From Imbricaverruca yamaguchii (Eukaryota; Arthropoda; Thecostraca; Neoverrucidae): a stretch of DNA of 64,000 nt. Each line of letters opens with the position of its first letter. Positions within the stretch are counted from its first letter, which is position 1. Below, piece by piece: positions 12,872 to 23,836 of the stretch. The stretch covers positions 1,870,001-1,934,000 of the forward strand of contig JAOTOL010001625.1 of assembly GCA_034440575.1 (NCBI GenBank), in the 5' to 3' direction. Under the pieces are notes generated by a model, which saw only the letters and a list, made by a program, of their open reading frames with translations, was not told the DNA's origin and ran no database searches. Position numbers and translations under genes: made by a program.

Positions 12872-13558
12872 CTATTCCGTATACGCATATATTGCGCACT
12901 TAGCAGATGCCGTGCTTTTGTGGCGCGTGATGACAGTGCCAGCCAGCGACTGGCGGAGACTTGTCGAGTGCCGGGTAAAGTTGAACCCGGCTTTGCGCTG
13001 AACGGCCCGGACCACATCATCGGCCTGGCACGGGTCCGGCCCGTTCCAGCGCACTACCAGCTCCTTCGCCGCGTTGGCGTGGTCGAGCTGACGGTGCATG
13101 CCGAACACTTCCTGCACTGCACTCCCCATGCTTTCTACAACACTCTCAGTAGGGAAGATGAGCCACAGTCGGGTTACCAAGTCCACGTATGGTCCAAGGC
13201 TGGGCGTACTGTCGCGGCTCTTCCACAGTACCTTGAGTAGCTGCTGGTTGCACCCATTCGCGCAGCGCGGCTCGTGCAACACCTTGTAGCCTGCGGTTGC
13301 GGATTCGAGGGACAAGCGGCACGACGGCGGAATGACGCGGCGGGCCACCAGGCGACTGGCAGCACGCTGGATGGTGCCGGCACTGGCGTCACTGGTGGCC
13401 CTGATGCGCTCCACATCGGCCACCTCCCTGATGTCGAGCATGGCGTCCATCAGACTCTGGTTGTCTGTGCCCATTCTTGAACCGGTCGCATTCAAGCCAC
13501 CTCGCCTGTGCCTCAATTGCCTGGCCAAGCTACGACAGAAGGCTGTGGCGTCCTTCGT
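12872..13558 (-). CDS. hAT transposase exon 5 (C-terminal domain)
   Basis: The acceptor ATTCGTTCACAG precedes 13,558. It encodes TKDATAFCRSLARQL, an arginine-rich helical region, and then LIFPTESVVESMGSAVQEVF, which I take as the equivalent of the hAT C-terminal dimerisation line. It ends with TAG at 12,874-12,872. No AATAAA is obvious within the next 200 bp on the minus strand, so a further small exon cannot be excluded. Confidence 0.7.
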   Translation of the reverse strand, partial: TKDATAFCRSLARQLRHRRGGLNATGSRMGTDNQSLMDAMLDIREVADVERIRATSDASAGTIQRAASRLVARRVIPPSCRLSLESATAGYKVLHEPRCANGCNQQLLKVLWKSRDSTPSLGPYVDLVTRLWLIFPTESVVESMGSAVQEVFGMHRQLDHANAAKELVVRWNGPDPCQADDVVRAVQRKAGFNFTRHSTSLRQSLAGTVITRHKSTASAKCAIYAYTE

Positions 13559-16500
13559 CTGTGAACGAATGGCAGAGCCTGAATTAGCTGTACACGATAA
13601 GTATAAAACAATACGGCCTGGATATTTTGAAAGGAAATTAATTCGAAGTGCTTTGGCAGGCAAATGCCACGGTCAATAGTGGAACAAAATAACTACTCAG
13701 CCATCTATCACAGTACTCTCACTTATGATATGCATGTGCAGTTAGTTATTAGGGCTTAAGGGCGCATCGACTACATTGGTCATGTAGCGCCCAGATGTGC
13801 ATGTGCAAATACATGGAACGCATCGTTCGTGAAAAGACCGGAAAAAGCGTGTGTTGATGGAAAAGGTTAGCCTTGGCAGTCACAACCTGTTACAGCATTG
13901 TACAAAGTGATTTTACTTGGAAAAACTAACATATATGGCTCAAAAGTGCATTCATCAATAAGCCAAGCCCATCATCTAGGCTAAGCTAGAGTAAATTTGT
14001 AGTAGCGAGCGATTTACTATTTGCAAATCGATGAGCTACTTTATGTTGAAAACAAAACAGGTAACCTACAATGACAAATAAATAAATAAACAGAACAGAA
14101 CACACACAGAGCATACAGAGATTGAACATGAACAGAACATACATAGAGGCCATTGGTATTGCGGATGCGAGACGACTGAATGCCCACGTGGGCGACGATG
14201 TGGGCTCAATACTGGCTTTTATATGTTGGATAAGCGCAATATGAATGCTAGAAATACTCCGGATAAACGTAAATAGGTATGTTTCAAGGAGAACTCTTAA
14301 GGGTAAAATAGCGCTGCTCACCACTGCTTTGTCGCACGGCGAGAAGCTCGACAGAGTTGGCCATCTGGTATCCATATCGGCCAACTCAATCATGTCTGCC
14401 ACGGAGACGTTGCCGCGGGTGGGGACATCCAGAATGTCAGCCATTTCACGGATGGTGCAGATGGTGTGTCCGAAGCCGGCCACGTACTGCCACGGTATGT
14501 TCTGCACCTGTTGCTGTATTCGGCTTCCACTGGCCAGCACCTTGTACAAGTCGATTAAAACAGCTACCCATGCTAGGAAGTCTCGATCTGTGAGTGCACA
14601 AAACACTGTTTATTTCAACTGCTTATATAGTGAAGAATAGATAGGACTCCTATGACGAAAACATACGAGGATTCAAGGGATGGGGAAGATACCCCTTAGT
14701 TGACGAGCATTGTTATTATATCGTGATGAGCTCAATTATCCCACGTTTGGTTGTTTAAAGGGCTTTGAGGTCTCACATTTTAAGTCCACGATTCCGCAGG
14801 TGAACATGACTCCAGCGAAAACAATACAGTGATGCGTGCCGCGCAGGGTTCACACCGCGAATTTCTATATCATGTATGGAAAAATGGGAAATATTACTAT
14901 TATCAGGCAAACAATCAAACTTAACTAACCTTTCAGCGCCCTCCAGTCGGCTTCCAGTTCGTTGCGGACGCCGCCTCTCTACTCCGTGGCGATGCGCCCC
15001 TGCAGCACGCGCGTCATCGCTGGGATGTTGGTTTGAAACGTGCTCAGGACATCCGCCGCGTGGGGGGCGAAGCGCGTTTCGGACCACAGCTTTGGCCTGA
15101 GTACGCGGTGCCGAAGCTGTGTTCCAGCCTCCAACAGACTTTCTAGACCACTGCCATGGGAGAAGCGTTTGGTGGCACGGGTCACGATAGCGATGGTGGC
15201 ATCTACCCAGCGGCACGTCGAGTCGCGGCGGGCGTCCCCGTCGGCCAAATTGACCAGGTGCGAACCGTCCCACACACACGGCACGCAAGCAGCAGACGGC
15301 GGCCGGTTTTCATTTTCACGGTTCATCATCCTGAACAGCTTGCCTGGCACACTATTGTGGTGCACCTGGCCATCTGCTGCAATTGCAGACAGCTGCTCGG
15401 TGCATGCGATGCCGATTCCGCCTAAGGTAGCTCGCAGCTGCCGAGCATGCCCGTCGCCGTCGTGGTCCTTGACTACGGGCGCCCCAACCACGAAGCTTTG
15501 TAGCATTTGCCCTACGGGAGCATCGGGCACGATCGTCGTAATGGCAGTGATGTCGATCGTCCTGTGGTTGATTGTAAGTTTGTCAGCCATCAGTGCGACA
15601 CACGGCTGGCTTCTGACGTGATCAGCGAGCTTTCGAATGATTTCCGCTGTGAACTGCTCTCGCACTTGCATCATGAACATTTTTGAGTGATTAATATCAC
15701 CCACATTCACTCCATTAATATGTTGGAGGACGATGAGGTCTTCGACTACGGTATGTGACAACGACTTTTTCAAGACATAATATGCCGTCCTCAGCACTCG
15801 CATGGCGACACTTCCGGCTTCCTTTTCTCGAGCTGAGGCCTGTCGAGACTTCTCCTCGGACGCTTTCCGAGCTCGGACATGTCGCTCGCTGTCGAAGTGC
15901 CTCTTCACGGTGTCCTTCAGCCTTCTGAAAGGCAGTGGCAAATGCTCGGCGTATGTGAAAGCAGTGACTTTGCTGAAGTTGTACGAGAACACACCTGCAA
16001 GGCTTTGTTGGGTGCCCGATGCGTCCTTCGTACACACAGAGCAATAAAAGCCATCCGTCGTCTCAGCCGTCTTTAAGAGGCCTCCACAGGCTGCAAGCAG
16101 ATCATCGACGCCTCTGGCAGATCTGATGGCGGCGTCGACGTTGCTAGGTAGCTGAGGATTGGTCGAGGCTACCGCACCTGCACTTCCCATCAGTCGAAAA
16201 ATTCTGGTGGTGTCCCTCTCTAACGCCGATACCCTCGTTTCCAGAGCGCAGCTTGGTTCAACGGACGACGACACTGAAATAGAAACATGATATATTAATA
16301 ATTTGTGGTGTGGTTAACTGGCGTTTACATAGCTGTGATGCCATAGGTGGCACAAACTCCCGCATATTCATTTTTTTAAAAGCTAAATGGCAACCACATC
16401 TCACTTTTTGTTCATGCCCGAGTGGCACATAAATGAACGGAACATGAATCAAGTGACGTGTGATGCAGCCCAATGTTTACTCCAGTGTTAAATGTCGGCT

Positions 16501-19500
16501 TACACCAGCGACATCCTGGTTACTGGTTACGTCACATTCGTAATGCCATTTTGAACACCTGGTGCCACATTTGTACGTGGAAGGATTATAGGACGCATTA
16601 TCAGTATGGATCTTCGAATTATAGATACTGAAGACAATAACGTTGCTAGCTTGCATGTTGGGCAAGTATGGTAGGGAAAATCGACTACGAAAATTATTAT
16701 TTTTATTACTTCGCAATTTCACTAATATTGCTCCTACCCAAACCTGACCAAAGTAACCTTGAGTAAGGAACTCCCACACCACACCATGAAGCATCGTGAT
16801 GCCTTAACGGCGCCCTCGAAATTTCCTGAGGCACCCTCGGAGTGCCTTATGGGTGCTCTCGGAGCGCCCTTATCATGCCCAGTGGCTGATATGCACCACG
16901 GCGGGTTCACCGCTCGGCCCCACCACGCAATGTTTACCGCGGGTAGTGATAGAACGGCGCGCCGTTTTTAATTTGACAACCATTTTCCACATAAATTTGG
17001 CATCTTGTATGGAAATTTTGAGGTCAGGTCATCTATGGTCAACGAGTTAGCTACGGTCAAGTGAGGTGACCTCCAGAAAAGCTAAACCAGTCGTCACGTT
17101 TTAACGGAAAAAGATGTTTGACTTAAACTTTCAGCATTTGCTTCTCTTTAGGGATGGAAGAAAATGCACCAGAGGATTTTTAATGACATTAGTTTTGCAT
17201 ATTCTCCCATAAGGAATATTATTTAAGATTCTGGCTAAAGTAAGCATTTTATGAGAGCAAGCTGACTGCAAAGAACACGCTGCAGTCCGCTCTATTCATT
17301 AAACATTTTTTTATAGAAAACTAAAAAGGATAATTTTTAAACATTTGATTCTTATGGACAAAAATGTTATGGTCATGATCCACAGCCTCCCTTTTCTGAC
17401 TCTGAATATTTTGTTTTGTTTTTTAATTATCCACAAAATGACCCCCCCCACACACACACAGAAAAACAAGTTTTTAAATACATGGGCTCATACCTGATGA
17501 ATGTGCATGTCCAGTGGCAAAGAGTGCTGCAAATGCATAACATATTTATATGATCCTAAATTACTAAATATGAATTACCTCCTGCAGCAGTTCCTTGTTG
17601 ACTAGTAGTCTTATTTAATCCAGCATTCGCACATGCCTTCTGGACTGGTTCCTCAAGTTGGGCATCAGCAGCATCCATGGCTGGATAATCCACATCAGGT
17701 GCTTCCTCAGCCTTAGAGCCAATGCATTCCATGGCTGAATCTGCAGGAGATAATGAGCACTGTAACCCACAATGATAGCGATGAATCACACCACATCCTC
17801 TTTTTCTGTCAAATACCATAGTTAACAGAACATGGTAAGGATCGAAATGAATGCTTGGTCCTGTGATATGAGTGAAACCTTGGCACTATTTTTAAAGCTA
17901 TTTATGACAATAAAATGTTCATTTGTAGGCCTTTTCCTGGTATGTTCCAATTTCATGAAAATTCAGACAAATATGTAATATAACCTGTAATGTATTCCAC
18001 CATACATATAGTTCAAGAGCGTGCTATGAAAAATAACTCATATGTGTACTTTAAATGGGATACAAATCAGTGCATTTCCATGGGAATTTGCATCATTCAT
18101 TGAATAAATTGGAAATTCCATGGGAAATGGAATTGGTGAAGCCCAGGCAGTTTGAGGCAGATGTTAACAAAAGGAAACTGGATGCACAATTGGGCCATTC
18201 CCCAAAACAGGTTGCAAATGCGTGATTCTTATTGATTTTTCAGTCTTGAGAAGTGATGGTTGAAAGAAAAATGATTTAGGACCTAATGAAGGCATGGATG
18301 TGTCCCCAGGTGGAGTAGTCCGAAAATATGTGGTTTCAATGAGATATGTAACAGAGCAGAATGAGCCATGAATTCCTTCTCAAATGAGCAAGGAAATGTA
18401 TCATCTTCTTGAATACATTATTGTAAAAACTATTTTGACAGGTTGGGAACAATCCATGTCATCCTGTACATATTCATTGTAAGAGAGAAGTCAGCACTGA
18501 TATTATGTCAGTCAGTACATGCTTGATGCAAGTATAAAATTGAGTTCAAATCAGCTCCGTATTACATACATATGCATCAGCTCTTTTTCATGGTGCAACA
18601 AAATCACTACAACATTGTACCAGTCTCAAAGCAAGGTTACCATATTGTTGCATTATTGTATACCTTGTTTTTTCTCCATACTGGCATGTAGTTACAAAAT
18701 GCTCAGCATAACATTTTGTCTAAAATATGCTGACCATTGCCTGATGACAATGATTCCTGGACTAGTTGTGGTGGTACTCACAAAATCACACAAATAATAC
18801 AGAAAAGAAGTAACCAAGCCTAACATAGCCTCACCTCCACTTCAAGAAAAGAAATTACATGAATTGTATTTTTAAAGAATCACTAAAATCCAAAAATATT
18901 TCAACTAGAGCATCACCTAACACCTTGATATGTTCATGAAGTAAAATGTGTGTAAAACTTGTCTTCTGGCTACCTTAAAATGCAATAATACCATTGAATA
19001 TTTCCAGTTTCCCTTTTGTTTTGTTTTTCTTCAAGGGGAGGACAGACTAAGTTGAATTTGTATTTTTAAAGCATTACTTTGCATGCTGTTAGCAGGAATG
19101 CTGACTGAAAATGTGGACATTACTTTGTATGCTGAAAATGTGGACATGATACAGAATTAGACATTGACTATTGCTAGATTAATTTTTGCACCTAGAACAT
19201 CATCCCCCACTTAATTATCATCTCATTCTTATCTTGGGTTGAGTGGTATTGCTTGACAATTAACAGCTCTGCAACAAAATCCTTGACTCATTGGCAGTGC
19301 AAGCAGATTCAGATGTTTAAGGCTGGAAGAAAAGCATCCTCTCCATATTGCTTTACCCCACAACTTCTTGTCCATATTTAGCTAGTTAGTTATTTGGGCT
19401 TTCGGGCGCTTTGACTGCTCTGGTCATATTGTGCCCATACTTGTCCATATTTAGGATTACAAAGCACAAACAGAGCCCTGTGTTAGGCGGGTAGGTCCTA

Positions 19501-19910
19501 CCTACCTACCTACCTACCTACGTGTGTGTGTGTGAGTTTTGCCAGCCTGCCACCGCTTGGTGATATCGGCTGGCTACCTGGGTACATAAACCTGGTCAGC
19601 CGGCACAGCCAGCACAAGAAAATAAATTCCTCGCCTGCATAGAATTGTCCAGTGAATTACCACACACACAAAAAAAGCATTAATTACCTGCTCCTGATGA
19701 TTCGTTGACATCGTCATTCGGCACCGGTCTACACCATCGTTCCCACTTTCCTCCTACACCGAATGACATATTTTTTACTCGCAACGGCCCCCCTCCGTGC
19801 CTCAACTTATTGTGCCTCTTCATGTTGCGCATTTCTCCTTCATAACTACAGCTTTCATAGCCGCAAGTCACCTTCTTCCTTGATGGTGCAGAAGGCATCG
19901 ACTTCCCCAT
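12872..19910 (-). CDS. hAT-type transposase gene, five exons, one in-frame stop
   Basis: Exons (minus strand) are 19,910-19,688, 17,740-17,579, 16,273-14,930, 14,587-14,322 and 13,558-12,872. All introns are GT-AG (donors GTAATT, GTAATT, GTTAGT, GTGAGC) with phases 1,1,1,0. The joined frame is 894 codons. Domains seen: a C-x4-C-x11-H-x4-H finger near residues 16-40; a BED-like finger with cysteines 206/209 and histidines 254/260; then an RNase H-like core with ALMADK (D359), AADGQ (D429), a C-x5-H line CVWDGSHLVNLAD (about 461-471) and WSETRFAPHA (about 525). The C-terminal part has FPTESVVESMGS. Family role: cut-and-paste excision and integration. Codon 560 is TAG (14,981-14,979) although frame and splicing stay coherent beyond it, so this copy is either a recent pseudogene or carries a sequence error. 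An upstream ATG at 20,006 is possible; I prefer 19,910, close before the finger. Confidence 0.8.
13741..13803 (+). repeat. Short dispersed repeat in hAT intron 4
   Basis: About 60 bp beginning GTTAGTTATTAGGGCTTAAG match 19,386-19,446 at roughly three quarters of positions, in the same orientation. Both copies lie in introns of the hAT gene. The identity of the element is unknown. Confidence 0.55.
14322..14587 (-). CDS. hAT transposase exon 4
   Basis: The acceptor TGTGCACTCACAG precedes 14,587 and the donor GTG^GTGAGC follows 14,322. It encodes DRDFLAWVAVLIDLYKVLA, a helical stretch of the hAT core followed by a Q-rich helix, and ends in phase 0 at DKAV. The frame continues open into the intron for another 40 codons without the family pattern, which supports the donor chosen. 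Confidence 0.75.
14930..16273 (-). CDS. hAT transposase exon 3 (BED-like finger and RNase H core)
   Basis: The acceptor TTCTATTTCAG precedes 16,273 and the donor CTGAAAG^GTTAGT follows 14,930. The 1,344 bp hold the second finger (FYCSVC to KRHFDSERH) and most of the catalytic core. A TAG at 14,981-14,979 interrupts it. The 16 codons after it (RGGVRNELEADWRALK) still fit the family's pattern before the next exon begins with DRDFLAWV, so the stop looks recent. Confidence 0.8.
16804..17460 (+). mobile_element. Element A copy 2, inside hAT intron 2
   Basis: From about 16,950 to 17,460 the sequence follows 3,430-3,990 of element A copy 1, including the GGTCAAGTGAGGT core, an AACTTTCAGCATTTGCTT block and AAGTAAGCATTTT. 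A TTAACGGCGCCCTCG at 16,804 may be a decayed terminus, but the stretch 16,820-16,945 is not alignable to copy 1. It lies between hAT exons 2 and 3, so it entered after, or travelled with, the hAT. Confidence 0.55.
17579..17740 (-). CDS. hAT transposase exon 2 (acidic linker)
   Basis: The acceptor is TCTCCTGCAG before 17,740 and the donor GGAG^GTAATT is after 17,579. The length of 162 bp keeps the phase. It encodes an acidic, low-complexity linker (DSAMECIGSKAEEAPD onward) with no recognised fold. Confidence 0.75.
19386..19446 (+). repeat. Short dispersed repeat in hAT intron 1
   Basis: Partner of 13,741-13,803: GTTAGTTATTTGGGCTTTCG followed by a conserved GGGCGC, GACTGC and GGTCAT series. 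It may be a SINE fragment or a sequence internal to this hAT family. Confidence 0.55.
19497..19521. repeat. (CTAC)n microsatellite
   Basis: About six CTAC units, followed by a short (GT)n run. It lies in hAT intron 1. Confidence 0.9.
19688..19910 (-). CDS. hAT transposase exon 1 (N-terminal zinc finger)
   Basis: ATG at 19,910-19,908 begins MGKSMPSAPSRKK. A C-x4-C-x11-H-x4-H finger follows (residues CGYESC to HNKLRH). The exon ends after one base of a codon at the donor AGCAG^GTAAT (19,687/19,686). The first base G joins AT of exon 2 to make an aspartate codon. Confidence 0.8.
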
Positions 19911-20630
19911 GGTTCCAGCTACTCTACAAGGGCAAAAAAAGAGCGCAGAACTGCCACTATTCGCACAGAGGCCTGACGAACGAACCAAACGGTGGACAAA
20001 GATCATGGCAAACGATTCAAGCCATCAAGTATCTCCATTCTCCAATTCTTCATTTGCCATTCTCCAAATGACATCACAGAAAACTATATACGTACCCATG
20101 GATCTATAAAAGGAAGTGACAATATTTTGGGTACCTGTTGTGATTTTCTTGAACAAAAATGTCTTCGTGTTGATTTGTTTTTCTTTGTTTCACGAATTAT
20201 TGCGTTAATTAAGAGCAGGCAGATGCACTTAACTTTCATGACGTCATTTACCAGGACCCGATTCTCCTTCGTTCAGCAAGTTTCAGCGCGCCACAAATGT
20301 CCCGCATGAGACAGCTAGCGGCTCACTCACCGACACGGTGACGACCTCTATGAGGATTTAGTACAGGCCGCCGCTCGGACTGCAGCTTTTTTCAGCCAGC
20401 AGCTGTCTCATAAGGACGCCACCACTATATATAAAATGTGCCGTCTTCTAATGTAAACTAGCCAAAGAATGGACTGATACGATTCGTTCTAAAAAATTAC
20501 GTTAAAAATACGTTTTTTTCAAGCTCGGAAAGAAAAAGACATGTCAGACTTTGGCTGTCTCACTAATCTTCCGTGTCCCTTTAGCTGTCACCGGCATGCG
20601 TCGGCGTGTCGCCGGTTTTTTTCGCCTCTG

Positions 20631-20638
20631 GGCCCAAC
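20631..20638. other. hAT target-site duplication, right copy
   Basis: GGCCCAAC directly abuts the right hAT terminus (CGCCTCTG) and is identical to the left copy. Perfect identity suggests a fairly recent insertion, although eight bases carry little information on age. Confidence 0.9.
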
Positions 20639-21037
20639 GGAGCAGTCGGGATGGGAGCCCGGTTCCGGTCAAATAAAGTGCTCCTATATAGGTGACCTGA
20701 GGTCAAATTGCGGATCTGACATCTGTATTGCATCATTAGTAATGTCCAAAACATCATTAATGCCAATTTTGGAGCATTTAATCACAACCACAGTGATCCA
20801 TAACAATGACAAGCCAAGCCACGCAAAACCAGAAAATATTGCTACTTTGACCTCATTTGGCCTTGAAGATATTGACGTAAGGTCATGAACTTTGCGCACA
20901 ATAGATTCCACTATCGTGCCCATCCACCCTGTGAATTTTGTTGCTATACCCTTCATAGGAGCTGAGATCTTAGGGCTGGCAGAATCCGCCCCCTCCAGTG
21001 CGCGTTATTTTCAGAGGCCCTCCAGGGCGCGTGTTAA
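20631..21037 (+). mobile_element. Element B copy 1, right part (split by the hAT)
   Basis: It starts with the duplicated GGCCCAAC (20,631-20,638) and is collinear with the reverse complement of about 58,790 down to 58,364 of the intact copy, ending CCAGGGCGCGTGTTAA at 21,037. Together with 11,150-12,074 it restores one complete element B of about 1.3 kb bounded by TTAA at both ends. The 131-codon open frame starting at 20,892 is not a gene. Confidence 0.85.
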
Positions 21038-22130
21038 GAAAGGGTATGCTTTACCTCACGAGTGTTTTGGTTTTACCGCAAAACTATTCGCAATATGGAA
21101 GACGTCCCGTTGTGTTTCTCGACATGACTATGCAAATGCATTGATCGTCTCAGATTCAGCGAATTCGTTCCACGTTCTCATCAGGTTACTGCATCCATCT
21201 TGCTTAGCATCACCTAGCCTGGATATACTGACAGCTTTCGCAAGTGTAATGCCGCATCAGTTGTATTTTAATTCCCAGTCATGCTGAAGCCTATGGAAAC
21301 GAAAGGCAGACGCAGCTACCGAAGCCGCTTCAGAACTTCCGATCCCAACTGATACAAAGATGCCGGCATCATATTTGTTTACGATGGTGAACTCAGCAAC
21401 CCTGGGAGACCGACAACATCGATGGTCCTCAAATAATCCATGCATTCTAAATCAAATCAAACCATCTGCAGGATACAGACAGTCTGCGGCTCGGAAAAAT
21501 AGAAGGGTGTAGGTGGCATCGTGTATACTGCGCATCGGCCATATATACCAAAAGATATTTCTTCCAGAAGACCGAGACCAGTGCACAGCCTTAGTGACTG
21601 TAGAGCATACACTTATTTAATGCACACTTCTGAATTTCAACTAAAAAATTAAGACATCTAGTATTGTCGATATATTAGACGAAACCGCCTACGTGGGATG
21701 TTCTAAGATACCTCAACTTCAGCATAGTGCATGTTGTGCATGTCCCACCGGCGGTTCGTTAGGCTGGGCATAGGTAGGGTAGCTTCCCGCCTCTCGTGGG
21801 TGTAGCACTGCGAACCGTGCCTCTAACGTTCTTGTTGATAACACAACTGACATGGCTCAGACCGACTGACTTGTTTTCTCAACTACCACGCGCCGTCTAC
21901 ATTGTTTTCGATTGTTTAGATTGGTTCTGTATTTTGCTCGCACTCTCCGTGATCGCGTTTGTGCACATTTTGTTCGATTTACTGAAGCACTTCTAACGTA
22001 TTAGTTATGGGCGTGATATAGCCGAAGCAGCTGACGTGCTCCATAATCATGACACACACTGGTTATATTAGAAACCTGGCTACAGCTTCGCAGAAGTAGC
22101 CCATGGAATTGTTCCACTCTTGGCCATGGT
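21038..22130. other. Unassigned DNA
   Basis: No recognisable gene, element end or array between element B and the 36-bp minisatellite. Confidence 0.45.
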
Positions 22131-22133
22131 TGT

Positions 22134-22856
22134 GCAGATATGTACATAGCTGGTGTAGCGGGATGTTGTGCAGATATGTACATAGCTGGTGTGGCGGGAT
22201 GTTGTGCAGATATGTACATAGCTGGTGTAGCGGGATGTTGTGCAGATATGTACACAGCTGGTGTGGCGGGATGTTGTGCAGATATGTACATAGCTGGTGT
22301 GGCTGGATGTTGTGCAGATATGTACATAGCTGGTGTGGCGGGATGTTGTGCAGATATTTACCTAGCTGGTGTGGCTGGATGTTGTGCAGATATGTACATA
22401 GCTGGTGTGGGGGGATGTTGTGCAGATATGTACATAGCTGGTGTGGCGGGATGTTGTCCAGATATGTACATAGCTGGTGTGGCGGGATGTTGTGCAGATA
22501 TGTACATAGCTGGTGTGGCGGGATGTTGCGCAGATATGTACATAGCTGGTGTGGCGGGATGTTGTGCAGATATGTACATAGCTGGTGTGGCGGGATGTTG
22601 CGCAGATATGTACATAGCTGGTGTGGCGGGATGTTGTGCAGATATGTACATAGCTGGTGTGGCGGGATGTTGTGCAGATATGTACATAGCTGGTGTGGCG
22701 GGATGTTGTGCAGATATGTACATAGCTGGTGTGGCGGGATGTTGTGCAGATATGTACATAGCTGGTGTGGCGGGATGTTGTGCAGATATGTACATAGCTG
22801 GTGTGGCGGGATGTTGTGCAGATATGTACATAGCTGGTGTGGCGGGATGTTGTGCG
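22134..22856. repeat. 36-bp minisatellite, about 20 copies
   Basis: The unit is gcagatatgtacatagctgg followed by tgtggcgggatgttgt. It is highly uniform; variants include gtagcg for gtggcg near the left edge, gtggctgga and one tgtcca. Since 36 is twelve codons, several frames stay open (CRYVHSWCGGML and MYIAGVAGCCAD on plus, MYISAQHPATPA on minus), giving frames up to 337 codons. Only one plus frame is closed by a TAG in the unit. I see no conserved domain or codon bias that would make any of them a gene. Confidence 0.97.
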
Positions 22857-23788
22857 CACACCTGTCGGCCTCGTCAGCGGCCGTCTGCGCTCGGCGGAGG
22901 TTCTCGCCAGACGACCTCCAATTGGTCCATCACGGAGACTACGCCATTCAATGGCAACTGCCTTTGTGGCGTCCGTCGGCCGCGCTGGTCGGCGTGCAGC
23001 TGCCTGATCGGCTGTCGGTGGCAGATTTGCTGCCGAAAAAAAAACCTGGGCGAAAATCCTCACGGAAGTCAGGTGGCAACCGGCCTACAGACCGCGCTGT
23101 AAAAAGGGAATTGTGAGATGTTGGGGCTTGGGGCATCTAATTTGGTTCGTCCCGGTGAACAACTTGGGAGTAGTCTCAAGCGGTCTCTGAAAATCCACCA
23201 CGGGCGTGGAAGCCCGATGGTAGCAGCATTGCGGGCACGTCAACGCTAAGCCGTGCGACAAGCCACAGTAGTAATATACCTCGTCCGGCGGATCATGAGC
23301 GTGACCCGGTAGGTTGTATCTCGTCAGATGTGGAATTGTTATGAAATGCTCTTTGGTATATTCGCATAGCCTTGTTGTAGACGAATGCAATAACCGTTGT
23401 AGTTAGGTATTGGGGTAAAATGGTCTTTCATACTGAGGAGTGCATGCTGGGAGCAAGCACAGATCCAATTGCATTCAATTGCATCCCGCCGCCAAGGAAT
23501 TCACAGTAACAACTCATGTGCAGCCTTCATATTTCATGCTGTAAAAATTGTGCTGCGCAACAACTTCATTACATAAAATATGTCACCGCTCAAAAACATG
23601 ACCTCATATCGCATGCGGAATATATAAGCCAGCCGAAAACATGCATCTTGAAATATGCCAGCAAATGTATGCAAAACACGATGCGGCCGATCATGAGTGA
23701 GAGTTGCAGGCTTCGTCGGTCCGATAGCCTGGAAGTTTGAGAGCCGCTGTTCTTTAACCAGCACTGCTGTTAGGCGGGCGGAGAGTCG

Positions 23789-23836
<48 letters not shown>

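Larger units (their letters stand above)
12075..20630 (-). mobile_element. Complete hAT-superfamily DNA transposon, 8,556 bp
   Basis: The left end reads CAGGGGTGAAAAAAAA from 12,075; the right end, read inward on the minus strand from 20,630, is CAGAGGCGAAAAAAA. These are 15-16 bp inverted repeats differing at two positions, with the CAGRGG start typical of hAT elements. Both ends are flanked by a perfect 8-bp duplication, GGCCCAAC (12,067-12,074 and 20,631-20,638), the hAT target-site length. The duplicated bases are single-copy in the intact element B, which shows the empty site. An AGCTGTCTCA-type subterminal motif occurs at 12,119-12,128, 20,307-20,316 (inverted), 20,401-20,410 and 20,553-20,562 and may bind transposase. 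Inside is a five-exon transposase gene on the minus strand. The length is unusual for hAT elements and comes from introns that hold other repeats. Confidence 0.9.

Noticed and set aside
19680..20006. Start of the hAT protein at the ATG at 20,006
   Set aside because: In frame and possible, but the added 32 residues are hydrophobic and cysteine-rich without a motif; the ATG at 19,910 directly precedes the basic stretch and finger. Not excluded.
22103..23116. A 337-codon cysteine/tryptophan-rich repeat protein
   Set aside because: It is the 36-bp minisatellite read in one of several open frames; the non-repeat C-terminal extension shows no family.
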